This document shows, piece by piece, positions 1 to 12,093 of a stretch of 64,000 nucleotides of DNA. Within the stretch, counting starts at the first letter, position 1; each line of letters starts with the position of its first letter. Made by a program: the position numbers and the translations under genes. The notes beneath the pieces are model-generated. The model made no database searches. It had not been told where the DNA came from and worked only from the letters and a program-made list of their open reading frames with translations. The DNA is from Myrica gale (Eukaryota > Streptophyta > Magnoliopsida > Fagales > Myricaceae): NCBI GenBank assembly GCA_963930655.1, contig OZ005612.1, positions 15,939,001 through 16,003,000 on the forward strand, read 5' to 3'.

Positions 1-2153
1 TTGATGCAGAAAGAATCGTGCCACTTAAGGGCAGACAGTTCATCTCACTGTCAAAGCTAAATGAAGTCAATATTTTAGCTGCAGGAAAATGAAATTTAAA
101 TCTATGGCCCTGTGATCATATAGGTCAAGTAACCTTGTGCTGCCTTGCAATAGGTAAAAGGCAGAGCTAGCAAACGGGCCAAATGCTGCAAAGCACAGCG
201 GCTCTCCTAATCCTTGGTAGCTTAACCGAAATGGCGGGCACTGCAGTATAGATCATATTGAAACAGAGCTGATGAACTTTATTCATAATATCCCATAAAA
301 TTGAACCTAAGATCATGTCTATACCTGATATATGTAACCACAAACAATTGCACATGCCAGTAGGATTAGTGAACGCATATTTCCAGCCTCCATGGATGCC
401 CAAGTCAGCCCCATAAAGCCAAGAGCAAGAAATGAGTAAGCAGCAATTAAGGTTCCTGTACGGCTTCACAAACGAATTACAGAGCTATATTATCTAATGG
501 TATTGTACCAACCAAAGTAAAACATCAAAAAAAAATAATTTCTGAAAACAATTAAAAAGCTTACCTGCCGACTAGGTTCACAACCGATTCTCTTTTGTTC
601 TTATCCGCTCCTGTGTCGAAATCATAGACATCATTGCTGAAGTTGTCAAAGCGAAGTTGTGAGCTTATATCAATAACTTTTCAATCAGGAAGGGGAGAAA
701 TTATGAACTTAAATTCATTAGGTTATCATGTAAGAAGTAGAAAAAAATGGGCTCTGCATAAATGGCTGGTTATACGAGGACCCAATTAAAGTTATTTTCA
801 GCGAGAGAGAAAGAGAGAGAGAGAGAGAAGAGAAAAGGATCCAGAATTTTCTTTGCTAATCAAGATATCTCTAATTTTGAACCACACATCGATTTTCTGC
901 TTTGCTTGTAAGGGCCATTGAAATGGTCCGGAACTCTGTATTAGATCTGAGTTTTGTCACAATAAACTGGAATGAAAAAAGCACAGGTCTCTTCTAAGAT
1001 AGCCCATAAATGCACAGCATGGCTGGTTTGGTGGCTCAGGAGGGCATACGGAGTAGAAGTAGAGTGGACCTTATAGGGCCTGAAGACTGGAGCATTGATG
1101 TACTTCACATACTAATTGGGTCCTCATACTGTAAGTGTATGTAACTGCCACAAACAATGATAGAAAATGGGGCAAAAATAGGGAATGTCATCTTTTATTA
1201 GCGACTAGAAAAGTAGCAGATCTGTAGTGGACCCCACTAAGCTTGGTCAGACTCAACTCATTCCCTGAAACAGTAAATATGACTCACCTTAAATTTAGCC
1301 ATGTGATAATGAGAACTGAGGAAGCCAAAAGAACAAGATAACGCCTAGCTGAGCATATGCCTGTCTGAAAATAAGCAGCAGCACTACCCACCTGTTTGTG
1401 GACTCTACAAAAAAAGGAGTAAGAAGCAAAACTGCGTATATGCTTTAAACTCTTAGAAAAAAAAAGTGCATATGATTTAAACTGCAGGGAGCGACAGCAG
1501 CCTGGATGAGTACATTGTGGGATTTCATTTCCAATGTCAGGAAATAAATTATAGTTTAGTTATCCTGTGTTCACATTCCTCAGAAAGAGACAAGGCATGC
1601 AGTTTCAGACAAAAAAAATGCTCACTTCTTCAAATCCTTTCATCTCTTAATAAATGTCCTTTTGCTAGCAAAAGCCTTGATTTAGGGTTCACTTTTAGCA
1701 GAGGGGATACTGAGTACTATTATGACTATATAGTCATAGATATATTGTTTAGTGAGTGCAGAATGCATAGGTGGACTTTGCAATTACATGTAACTGAAAA
1801 ATGAGAGGCGAAATTATATGATTTAGTTGATCAAAACATGTTTCTGATGCAAACACCTGTGCTCTTGATCAATTAGAATGAAATTCAAATTGTCACAAAA
1901 ACTCACAGTGAGAGGAATCAGTGCAACTGAGTATATTGGTAATTTAACTGCCCTCCATATCAACGTTGTCTTAGAAACATAGTCATTGTTGGCATCTTCA
2001 CTTGCAGTGCCAGAATAGTCCTCTTTACTTTCCAAAAGTGCTTTTTGAGATTGATCCCCTCTTTTGACCTGTAATTTTCTTCTGTAACTGGCATGGAAAA
2101 GTTTCCTACCCTTGCAGAAGAAATGTGACGATCTTTTGGAGTCCAGATAATAC
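1..2153 (-). CDS. ABC4: 1,4-dihydroxy-2-naphthoate phytyltransferase (MenA/ABC4 type), partial
   Basis: Plastid prenyltransferase of the UbiA superfamily that attaches the phytyl chain to 1,4-dihydroxy-2-naphthoate in phylloquinone (vitamin K1) synthesis for photosystem I. Six minus-strand exons are visible in transcript order: 1907-2153, 1288-1391, 565-636, 325-463, 134-240 and 1-47. All have GT-AG borders and joining phases. The diagnostic MenA/UbiA motif NDVYDFDTGADKNKRESVVN is in exon 565-636. Flanking exons read TLIWRAVKLPIYSVALIPLT, LIITWLNL, GSRTGTLIAAYSFLALGF, CPPFRLSYQGLGEPLCFAAF and LPLSGTILSAS, all matching the plant enzyme. The gene continues past base 1 (C-terminal third absent). 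Exon 1907-2153 has no Met in frame and needs two bases from an upstream exon, so the start and transit peptide lie upstream. One weak candidate is a Met-initiated stretch near 3130-3060 (minus), but the splice is unconvincing. Family assignment is very secure. Confidence 0.93.
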
Positions 2154-4035
2154 CTAAGAAATGACAACTGTCAGTGAATGCTGAGAATTGGCAATGAGCA
2201 CTCTCATCCTCTGACTCTTCCACCCCAAAAGGAAAATGAATTTGTACTCTTAAACCTATCGTCACTTGGAAGAACAACACATAATTATGCAATTAATCCA
2301 GTTATTACCATAGTAACGAAACCACCACAGTGCGAGATAGACCAACTCATCATAGTCTATGTGGCACTGTGCCACATAGACTATGATGAGTTGGTCTATC
2401 TCGCACTGTGGTGGTTGCACAATGTTAAGTGAAAAAAAGAGATGAAGCTTGCCTTCTCATGCAACTCTGATGCAGCAGGTATTCATTGAGTTTCTTCAGG
2501 CCTGACCCTTGGTTTAGGGTACAGAATACAGCAGCCATTTGTATCTTGGCATACCAGTAGCGTCTAGAATTAAACATGGATAGATAAACAAGGAGAGATA
2601 CTTATAATCCTCTTCCAGTGACAGTTCAAGAAAAAAATACCAAGAAAACAGGTAATAGTAAAGATAGTCTGGAGTTCAATGATGAATACTAGCTTGGAAT
2701 TCTAAAAAAACACGTAGTAAGATAAAGGCACAGCAATGACAACAGCACAGGATGATTTTATCTACTAAAGCTTGGTTGTTAGGTCCAAATGGCCTCATTT
2801 ATACATTATATACTGACATAAGCACCAAACATCAGTCATAGAGAAGAGATGTAAGTGCTTCAACATACTGCAGTAAGTAGTCTTTTCGTACAATTACAAG
2901 AGTAATTTAAATGGACCAATTGTTCAGAAGGAAGATTATATCAATCATCCCTTTAAACGGATATGAACATAACAAAGGAAGTCCCTCTGTAAGATGCTGT
3001 GTGGGGGGTATGATTGTTAATCAGGCGTTTAGAAGATATAAGAGATTTTCTAATCTGTGGGGTCCTGATATCTTGCCTCATGGCTTGGGAATAGCTGGTG
3101 AATATCGACCTAAAACCATAAAGACCTGCATATTCATATACAAGAATAGTACTTTCTTGCAGGCACCCCATTCTTTCTTGGTAGACATTACTGGTAGTTT
3201 TGAAAGAACTTGGGTTGGATTTGAGGGTAACTGTGCAGTTTGAGCTCCCACGCCTTCACTGCATCAAGTGTTTATCTCAGGAATGCAAGACACGTGTAAC
3301 AAAAGCAGCAGGATTTGAAGAGGAAAACCAAGCAAGGCCTTATTTTCAAGCGAAGGATTTCCTACCGTTAGTACGCTTTGCAGTGAAATCTAGATTTGAT
3401 AATTTTATCCTCGAGCGAGACCTCTGCTAAAGCGTAAAATAACTCTATCCCCAGTAGACATGTTCTGTTTACCATTACCAATGGCTTTCATCAAGAAAAC
3501 GACTTCATTTTGTAGACGATCATAAACTTCCTCACATTCAATTGATAGACAAAGTCGGACATAAATACAAATCCAAAACCTGTGACCCAAAGGAAAGCCA
3601 AGTACCTTACAGGGTTAGAGAAGGGTCATCTTTCTACGTCTCTTTTGGCTCTCTCTCTTCCGTGTGCTGTGCGTTGTATGCGGGAGACTGAACAACTGGG
3701 CAGTGGGATATTGAAAGGGTGCAGCTCCATGTCCTATCTGCTCAACTCATCCTATCTACTGCGCCCGCGTAATCTATCAAGTGAATCTGTTCCCAATGAA
3801 CTATCGCCACCTAAGATTGCAAGTAGGCCCCACTTAACCAACTGACAATAGTGTTAGTAGTCGTTACGGAACAGAATAAAAAAAGTCAGTATTCCTCCTC
3901 TCTCACATTTTCCCTCTGTCGAAACAACTGACGGGGAAGATGTTTGCCTAGAGGAAAAAAAAGAAGGTACGCTTGATGTTTTTTTATTTCGAATATCAAA
4001 ATTTTATCATATAATATTAATTAATTATTTTCGCT
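2154..4035 (-). other. presumed 5' region and first intron(s) of the ABC4 gene
   Basis: This stretch lies upstream of the first recognisable ABC4 exon and should hold the transit-peptide exon, 5' UTR and promoter. I could not identify that exon with confidence. The interval contains the perfect palindrome at 2320-2416. A plausible minus-strand splice donor (CCT followed by GTAAGG) sits near 3610. Around 3640-3740 (minus) there is a 33-codon open stretch that stops before any good splice. BUD13 starts at 4815 on the other strand, so the two genes are divergent and their promoters lie within roughly 1 kb. Confidence 0.4.
2320..2416. repeat. perfect 97 bp palindrome (two 48 bp arms, 1 nt centre)
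   Basis: The left arm 2320-2367 is exactly reverse-complementary to the right arm 2369-2416 with one unpaired base at 2368. Pairing breaks at 2319/2417. I see no target-site duplication or terminal motif of a known MITE. As RNA on either strand it would form a 48 bp hairpin with essentially no loop. It lies in the 5' intron/upstream region of ABC4. It could be a young inverted duplication, a small-RNA hairpin, or a fold-back assembly artefact. Confidence 0.95.
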
Positions 4036-4044
4036 TAAAAATAA

Positions 4045-4276
4045 GAGATAAATGCAAAATCAGTGTTTGTGCTATAGGTAAAAATCGATTTAGTCTCTGT
4101 GATATGAAAAATATCGATTTAGTCCTGTGATTCTATTTTCGTTTGTTATTAGTCCTCCATCAGAGACTGATTTTATCAATTTCTGAAATCACAAGGACTA
4201 AATCGATATTTTTCATATCACATGAACTAAATCGATTTTTGCGAATAGCACGTAGACTAATTTTTGCATTTATCCC
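4045..4276. mobile_element. palindromic Mutator-type MITE with 9 bp TSD
   Basis: 232 bp, nearly full-length inverted repeat. The left end reads GAGATAAATGCAAAATCAG; the reverse complement of the right end reads GGGATAAATGCAAAAATTAG. The pairing continues through the motif AAAATATCGATTTAGTCC. It is flanked by a perfect 9 bp duplication TAAAAATAA (4036-4044 and 4277-4285), the target-site length of Mutator-like elements. It carries no coding potential and lies between the divergent ABC4 and BUD13 genes. Confidence 0.85.
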
Positions 4277-4285
4277 TAAAAATAA

Positions 4286-4814
4286 AATAAAAACAAAAGC
4301 ATTCCACTAGGATTGGAATTTGGGTACATACACCACCTCCTTTAAGTATGATAAAAAACGGATCCGTCCACCCGCACTAACGTTAATAAGGTCTTCAGCC
4401 AATGTAACCCAGGCTTGATGACCCGATCCATTTTACAGCGAAAACAGCCATACCAGAGAGGTTCGAAGCTAATTCATGTCCGAAACCCCTCGACTGGGCG
4501 AAAGTCGGCGTGCAGGGAAGCTGTTGAAGGTAATTCCGTAGGAAAATTCCAAATTCGGGAAGAATATTTGCAAGAGACTTTAATATTCTAACCCTAGGTG
4601 CAATAGGTACGAGTTCGCCCTCTCTGTGTTCGTACTTGTGTGTAAAAAATTCGAATTGCATAGAGCTTAAAATATTTATTTGGGTTTGATAGCAGTTTTT
4701 AGAGTCCAGTGTTAGAATATCTAATGGATCCATTTTGTATTTGGCGTGATTAAGTTGGTTTTATAATAATGTAGGCTTTGATACTAGCAGGGCCGAAGCC
4801 ATTGATACTGAGAG
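4286..4814. promoter_or_regulatory. BUD13 upstream region / 5' UTR
   Basis: 529 bp between the MITE and the BUD13 start codon. It has no convincing coding signal on either strand; one minus-strand open frame (4395-4733) resembles nothing I know. By position it should hold the BUD13 promoter and leader. No clear TATA box was found. Confidence 0.35.
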
Positions 4815-7800
4815 ATGGCGGCGGCTTCAACTTCGGTATCCAAGTCCCTTAAAGAATATCTAAAGAGATACGAGAGCAAAGAGGAAGAAGAGAACAAGAA
4901 GAAGAAGAAGAAGACGAAGAAGGTGGTCCAAAGTAAACCAGATTCAAGGGGTGTCTTAGTCGTGGATGAAGATCCAGTTTGGCAGAAACCCGTAAATCTT
5001 GAAGAGGAAAACGAAAATGATTCTGCTGGTAAAATTCGCTACACTGTTTTTTTCTCGAATGTTGTGTTTCCATTTCTAGTTAAGGGTGTTGTTATCTTAC
5101 AATGAACATGTTCTGTCATTTTATGTAGATGAAGAGAAGCCGCAAGTTGATGAGGACATTGAGGTCAAGCGGATGAGAAGGCTGGAACAATTGAGGGCTA
5201 TGCGTGCATATAATGCCATATCAGAAGACGGAAGTGGTTGGGTTTCACTCTCTCCAAAACACCTGAATTCTGATATGTCCCCACCACGTAAGCAGAGGTG
5301 CCAGAGTGACACACCTTCAATGGAACCTGAATTGAACCCATTGCATTCCAGCAGAGAGAACGCCGATTTGTCACCTCCAAGGCAGCGGCCTAAGCACCAC
5401 AGTACTCAATCACCTGAACTTGACATGAAGCACACATATTCCACAGGACTGAACTCTGATATGTCTCCACCAGAACCTAGAGCAAAGTCTTCAGTTTTTG
5501 GAAAAGAAGATACTGATTTTTCACCTCCACGGCAGCGGCAGAGAGGTCGCCACACACCATTAACTGAATCTGCTGTAAAGCTTCCTCATTTTTTCATCCT
5601 GAATTCTAATCTTTCTCCATCTCAACGACTTCAACAATTGGCAGGTAATGAAAGCAGGAACCACAAGGCAACTGCCTTTCCTCGTCATGGTTCGCTAAAT
5701 CACGATGACTTCCGTGTTTCCCTGGAGTCTGATCTTTCACCCCAAAGGAAAAGTAGGGAGGATGTTGGGAGGCATGGGATGCCCGATCTTTCCCCTCCAC
5801 GAAGGCGTGGAACTGAAACTGGTTCTTCACATGCAACTTTGCTTCCGGATCTTTCTCCACCGAGGAAAAGCAGAAAGGAAGCTGCTGGGAAAGAGCAACA
5901 AAAAACTGGTCTGCTTTCTGGCAAAGATATTAGTGAAGAAATTGCTAGAACTAAAAAGAATGATTGGCTAAGGTAAACATTACTCTATGTTGTTAAAGTT
6001 CCGAATTCATTTTTGAATATGCTCTATTGAAATCACGTTCCTGGTTGATAAATGGTGTTTTCCATCTTTATGAGCCTCTTTAACATATTATACCTCTTGT
6101 CTCATATGCACATTTACAACAATCAACAGTGTGCTTAACTACAGATTTTAGGATTATATTTTACATCTTGCTGTAGAGATTTATCCTCTCTTCTGTAGCT
6201 AGCAATGACATCGTACCTAAAGTAAACACACTTCTAGTGTCCTCGTGGTCCAATGGTGAATCAACCCAATTCTATAGTTGGGTTTTTTCATGATGAGAAT
6301 GGATGGACTGTGGATAATTTCCTGTTTACCATGGTTAGCACAGGGCTCAGGTAGATGTGGCCATTCTAGGAAGCTTCGCAGGCTTTATGGATTCCTGCTT
6401 CAGGTTTCCATGAGGCTGCATATACGATCTTGTTTGATAGTTGCCATGTCCAGGTTTAAGCTTGCAAACTCTTGCATTCCTAGGTAGTTTCTGTAATGTC
6501 GAAATCGGGTTCTGTCTGTAAAGGGGAAACTGGGGAAGTTTGTTTTTGTTTTCTCCCACCCAAGGGACTATAGAAGTAGAGATAACAGAGTAGAATGTGT
6601 GTTGACTTTTGTCTAGGTGTGTACATGCATAGGATTTAGCTCGAAAGGTCACAATTTACAATCTGCACGATTTGTAAGGCCTATTTCTTCTACCAGTATG
6701 TGATTAGTTTTGTATTAGAATTTTGGTCCATCGTCTTTTAATGTCTGTGTCTGTGTTTTGGTGGGCACAGAGGATAGAATTATTGCATAATAGAGAGTAT
6801 TGGTGTGGTTGATCTTCTCAAAAGCTTTGGTACAGTAAATAAATGAGTGCTTTCTCATTTCTGATGCCTATTCCTCGATGTAGGTTTAAGGAGATGGATC
6901 CTTCTATAAGTGGTCGAGGTGCAGAACCTGTATATCGTGATCGGATAAAAGGTTAACAAAAGTCATTATCTAAACTTTTAATCTCATGTCTTACTTAGTG
7001 CTGCTTACATGCTTTGCTGAGTCTCACTCATCAATGCTGCAGGAGAACGTATATCAAAGGACGAATTCTTGAAATCAAGGCAGAAAGTAAAAGTAGAAGA
7101 GAAGCCCAAGGTACTTCAGAATAAAACCTTAAACCTGTCATGCCTTAGTATTGATATAGCGAGTCATGTTTGACCTGCAAAAAATGTCATGATCAGACTC
7201 CATAGGAAGTTATTATGTACTGAAATTGACAGAATTGAGCATTTGTACTTAGCGTTCTTGTGGCTGTTATTTATTGCCACCCTTTTCATCATGATCATCA
7301 TTCATTAACTATTACTTGTCCTTCTACTTTTTTTGATAAGTAAGCCAATCTCATTAGAAAAAGCGAAAGCAGTATAAGGGATTATGCCGAAGTCGCTTAA
7401 TCCAAACAAGCAACAAAACTAAGGAAATCATGAAAATCAACAAAAGGGTACCCTAACACCGCATTAGCCCGTAAAAAAAGAGAAAATAACAACAATCCTT
7501 GCAACGTCTCCAAAGACAAATAAACGTCCTCGAAACATCTAGAATTTCGCTCCCTCCAAAGACACCACCAAATACACGAGGGAATCATTCTCCAAATAAC
7601 CTTCGCGAACGGGTTAGAAAGCCTCCTATTCCAATCTACAACACATCCACTACCTTCTTAGGCATCACCCAATGGAAATTCACAATACTAAGAACATGAT
7701 TCCAAAGACCACGCGCCAAAGTATAATGAAGAATCACATGGTCAACCGATTCCCCGTCACCGCGGCAAAAATAACACCAATCAGCAATGCAAACTCCTTT

Positions 7801-10800
7801 TCTATGAAGATTATTGGTGGTAAGAATTTTCCCATGCATAGCCTCCCACACAAAGAAAGAGATCCTCATAGGGCAATTCAACCTCCACACCCCTTTCCAA
7901 GGAAAAGACAAGTTGTTCCTTCCCACTAAAAGAGTATACACAGACTTAACCGAAAATGAGCCCTTCTTAGAACCCGTCTAAGACAACTTGTCCTCCTCCC
8001 CCCTCCTAAGCATCGAACCATACAAGAGGGAAAAGAACGCAGAAAAATCTTCCATCTCACAATCATTCACTGATCTAACAAAGGGGACATTCCACACTGC
8101 GTGACCAACATTCCCCACCAAATAGTCCGCCACCGTAGCCTCCTTACAACGAGACAGAGTAAACAACCGGGAAGGTCAAAGACAAGGGTTTATCGCCACA
8201 CCACCAATCATGCCAAAAACTCACCCTTAAACCACTGCCCACCAAAAATCTGATATGCTTCCTGAAAACATCCCAACCCTTGCTAATGAATCTACGAGGG
8301 CTAACACCATAAGACCCCCTACAAGGGGAAGTTCTCCAGTCACCCGCTGCACACCCATACTTTGCAGGGATGACAACCCTCCAAAGACTATCTCTCTCCT
8401 GAGCAAAACCCCACAGCCACTTGCTCAAAAGAGCCTTATTAAACAAAGTAATACTGTGGAGCCCTAACCCCCCATTCAGAAAAGGTGAACACGCCAACTC
8501 CCACTTCACAGGATGAAACTTGTGCACAATCTCATCGCTACCCCAAAGGAAGTCCCTCTGAATTTTCTCAAACCTATTTGCCACCACCACGGGGATAGGA
8601 AATAATGAAAGAAAATAAGTTTGGGAGCCCAAGATATCTCATTGGCAAGGAAGACACCACAATCCAAAATACCCTCCAAATCCTGAACATTATCAACGTT
8701 ACCAATGAGAATAACCTCGGACTTAGAAAAATTAATTATAAGACCCGAGACCGTCTCAAAGCACATGAGGAGACATCTAAGACTCCAAAAGTGTCTCTCC
8801 GCCGCCCCACACAACACCAAGGTTCATCCGCAAACGGCGAATGAGAAATGCTCACTCCCCCCCGTACCACCTCCCACCATAAAACCCTCTAAACCGCCAT
8901 GCTCAACCACTCCCCAACATGCGACTGAAGGCCTCCATAACTATCACAAAAAGGAGGGGAGAAAGTGGATCCCCTTGCCGCAGATCACGGGAACTACTGA
9001 AAAATCCTTTCGGGCAGCCATTAACTATCACTGGAAACTTCATCTGCGAAATGCAAAACGAGATCCAACTACACCATTTTTCACCGAAACCACACTCAAT
9101 TTCACATGATCATAGGCCTTATGATTATCCAGCTTACAAAGCATGCCCGACACTCCTGATCTCAACCTGGAATCAATGCAATCATTGGCAATAAGCATTG
9201 ATTCCAGAATCTGTCCCCCCTAACAAAGGTGTTTTGAGAGGGAAAAATAATCTTGGCCAACAAAGACTTCAACCTGTTAGCCAACATTTTGGCTAAAATC
9301 TTGTACACCCCCCCCCCCCCACAAGACTAATGAGACGAAAATCCGTAAGATCCACCGCCCCGGCTTCTTGGGAATAAGGACAATGAAAGAAGAGTTTAAG
9401 CTCCGAACAAACTTCTCAGCCCTAGCGAACTCATTAAACATCAACATAACATCATTCTTCACAATGTTGCAGAGTTCGATTCGTTTTGGTAGATATGGAG
9501 TGGTGTGGTTGGCAAACTTGTTTGGTAAACTGGTGGAGTTCAAGGAAACTAGAGATTTTTTGGAGAGATTTAATGAATCCCGCGTGCATTTTTAGCCCAA
9601 AAATTATGTCATCATAATGAATCCATGTGTGCTATGACTTGTCTAATATAGTTGGTGGTTTTCATTACGAATCTCTATATAGAAATTACGTCACAAGTGC
9701 TGAAGTTCTGTTTTGAGAGGCTTTAACATGTGGGATCGTAGAGGGCACAATGGTTGAGGACTTGGGCCTTGGTGAACAAGTTTTAGATAGTGTTTGATTG
9801 TTAAAATTTTGGGGTATGGGAGTTGGTGAAAAAGTGAAGATAGTTTATGAGAATTGATGCAAAAGTGAAGAGAGAGAAGATTTGAATGAACATTATAACG
9901 AAAAAAAATTGATGGGGGGAGAGATTATTTTGTAATTTTTTTAATCAGGCCCAAAATTTTAGCACCCAAACACCACCTTTATCTATTTTTGTGCTAATGT
10001 TGTAGCTTGAGTTTAAAAGCTTCTCTACTTGAAGGAAAATGTTACTCGTTTTCATTTAGTAGAAGAGTCAATGTTCAATTGCTGTGAATATTTTTCAGGA
10101 GAAGAAGTTGGAATGGGGCAAGGGCTTGGCTCAAAAGAGGGAAGCTGAAGCTAAGCTGCAGGAATTGGAACTTGAAAAGGATCAACCATTTGCGCGAACC
10201 AGGTAAAACGAGGTGTCAGATATCAAGGTGTAATTTCTTATGATGATACCATGTTTTATATTCCAAATGACAGAAGTCACACATTTAGGCATCTTGTTGA
10301 CTCTGTTTAGACAATCTTGTACTGGGGGGAAGTCATGGTAATTGGTTTTTGAGCCAGTGCTAGGGTCAGGGGTCTGTTCCTCCATTGTGCCATACTAAGT
10401 TGAGTTTCACACCGGCATAGTGATAGTCAAATGGATTGTGCTGTTTAGTGGTTCTGCATTCAATCTGGTGGACTCACCAAAGGGTTTCGTGGAAATTAGC
10501 CATGAAATTACCTACTTCCTTTTCTTCTTTTTAATAAAATAAAGGTTTGGGAGAAAGAAGAAGCATGGCATGAGATTCAAGCACAGTGCAAATTGAGTTT
10601 GTTATTGATGGTTGAGCCTGCCTCCCATTTTTTTGTCTCTTCTTTATGACACAACTGATAGGCATTTGTGTTTGAAGTTTATTCCAGGTTTAAGCTCGTT
10701 TACTTGTAGTAATTTGTTTTGTAAATGAAAGAAAGGTTCTAAGTCCTCTACTTTGATGATTTGTATATTGACCGTGCTTCATTTCGGGGCACCCTCTCTT

Positions 10801-11528
10801 CTGTTTGATAAAGGCGGATGTCGTTTTCCTATGTCTACACCTCGTGGCTAGCAGGAATTAATAGATCTATTCTCTGTTGCAGAGATGATCCTGAACTGGA
10901 TAATATGCTGAAGGATAGGCTAAGATGGGGTGATCCCATGGCGCATTTGGTGAAGGCAAGTAATTGACTTATTTTCTGTTGCTTAAATTATAGGATGTTA
11001 TCCTGAGTCAACATAGGCCTCTGACCTGTTGCAGAAGAAGCATCCTGAACTGGCTCTCCCAAACCTAGGGCAAAGCGAGAAGATGATGGAATCAGGGTTT
11101 ATAGTTCCGCAGGACATTCCTGATCACAGCTGGTTAAAAAGAGGATTAGATGCTGCACCAAATCGGTATGGTATAAGGCCAGGAAGACATTGGGATGGAG
11201 TTGACCGTAGTAATGGTTGGTTCACCTCTATCATCTCTCAATTGGATATTTCTTATATACTTGTTAGAGAAGCTATGGATTTTGGATTGGGCGTCTTTCA
11301 ATGTCTGCGGGGGTGCTAGTCGTGGATATTTGTAGGCAATTTGGCCACAGGAAGATTCGTGTGCGCGGAGAAGTATAGGGCCAAAGAATTAAGTATTGAG
11401 TTATTGAACTGATGAATTTCTCCTGTTTTCTGCATCCTGCAGGATTTGAGAAGGAAATGATCAAAAGGAAGAATGAGAAGCGAGCTACAGAAACGGAAGC
11501 ATATCTGTGGTCCGTGTCTGATATGTGA
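4815..11528 (+). CDS. BUD13: BUD13 homologue, pre-mRNA splicing factor (RES complex)
   Basis: Nuclear splicing factor. In yeast, Bud13 with Pml1 and Snu17/Ist3 forms the RES (retention and splicing) complex, which helps splicing and nuclear retention of unspliced RNA. Exons: 4815-5028, 5129-5972, 6884-6951, 7043-7110, 10099-10202, 10883-10955, 11035-11215 and 11443-11528; phases join to 545 codons plus stop. The N-terminus SLKEYLKRY is typical. The large exon 2 carries about eight degenerate copies of an (S/P)DLSPPR motif (e.g. [18 protein letters not shown]), as in animal BUD13. The C-terminus has the family block: [66 protein letters not shown], and the ending [11 protein letters not shown]. 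Intron 6 (10956-11034) begins GC, a GC-AG intron. Intron 4 (about 3 kb) holds an antisense LINE and a MITE. Start is the first ATG of the frame. Function by homology. Confidence 0.95.
7328..9470 (-). mobile_element. 5'-truncated, decayed L1-type LINE in BUD13 intron 4
   Basis: Non-LTR retrotransposon antisense to BUD13. Minus-strand frames give, in order, reverse transcriptase pieces ([11 protein letters not shown] near 9390; [20 protein letters not shown] near 8700; [20 protein letters not shown] and [19 protein letters not shown] near 8600-8490). They are followed by the RT-associated zinc-binding region ([20 protein letters not shown] near 7880 and [15 protein letters not shown] near 7770). 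Frames are broken by several shifts and stops. The 3' end at 7328-7334 is a short A-run (T-run on the plus strand) preceded by the TTACTTATC-type tail common in plant LINEs. The 5' edge is approximate; endonuclease and ORF1 regions are missing. No target duplication was found. Confidence 0.85.
9790..9973. repeat. short AT-rich MITE (GTGTTTG ends), copy 1
   Basis: About 184 bp with terminal GTGTTTG / CAAACAC and the internal core AAAAGTGAAGAGAGAGAAGA. The same element recurs at about 13706, 30763, 46324 and 62546, with weaker copies near 51688 and 58450. hAT-like ends, but no exact duplication was resolved here. It lies in BUD13 intron 4. Confidence 0.6.
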
Positions 11529-12085
11529 CATTGAGGTTTTTCAAGAAAGAAGATTCCAATTTACTTTGATTTGTTTTCTGGAAAGGCGCCAGGGATTTTC
11601 AGCAACCGACTGGAAGCGTTTGTTTAAATGTACTTGGTTTGCGGTTGAGTTTTGGTAATTGTTCAACGGCAGCTGTCTTCATTGCCAGTGGAAATTGTGT
11701 CCTCCATGATGCTTAACTATAGAATTCCAGGTCTGCAGAGATGTGATACTGATCCAGGTAGTTTTGTCGCCTGAACTGTGGATTACACCCCCATTTAATC
11801 AAGCATGCAGGCAGACTGTCTTATGCTCCGAATGCTGGGTATATCTTGTTGTGGAGTTGTTGCAAAGAGGCGAAGATTTGTGTAGCTTCGACCTGTCTCC
11901 AACCCCATATGTGGCTAATGGTGAAATTGAAAGATCTGAAAATTTTGGACAATTTTGTGCTACTTGGAAGCTGATTTGACTATTGGTAATTTTCTTATGA
12001 TTTGTACTAATTTAGTACGAATTTTAGGTGACAAAAAATATAATAAAAAATCCTATCCTCTCTTTTGTTTCTCTTCCAGGACCGA
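11529..12085 (+). other. BUD13 3' UTR / intergenic
   Basis: Sequence just after the BUD13 stop codon. No recognised gene. Likely 3' UTR; several AATAAA-like A/T stretches occur near 12030-12050. Confidence 0.4.
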
Positions 12086-12093
12086 CGCTAATC

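Noticed and set aside
167..469. 100-codon minus-strand open frame
   Set aside because: Wrong frame over two ABC4 exons; the spliced frame with conserved motifs explains the same bases.
2911..3243. 110-codon plus-strand open frame in the ABC4 5' region
   Set aside because: No recognised motif and lies antisense in a presumed intron.
5606..5924. Antisense open frames opposite BUD13 exon 2
   Set aside because: Shadows of the proline/serine repeat coding region; no motifs of their own.
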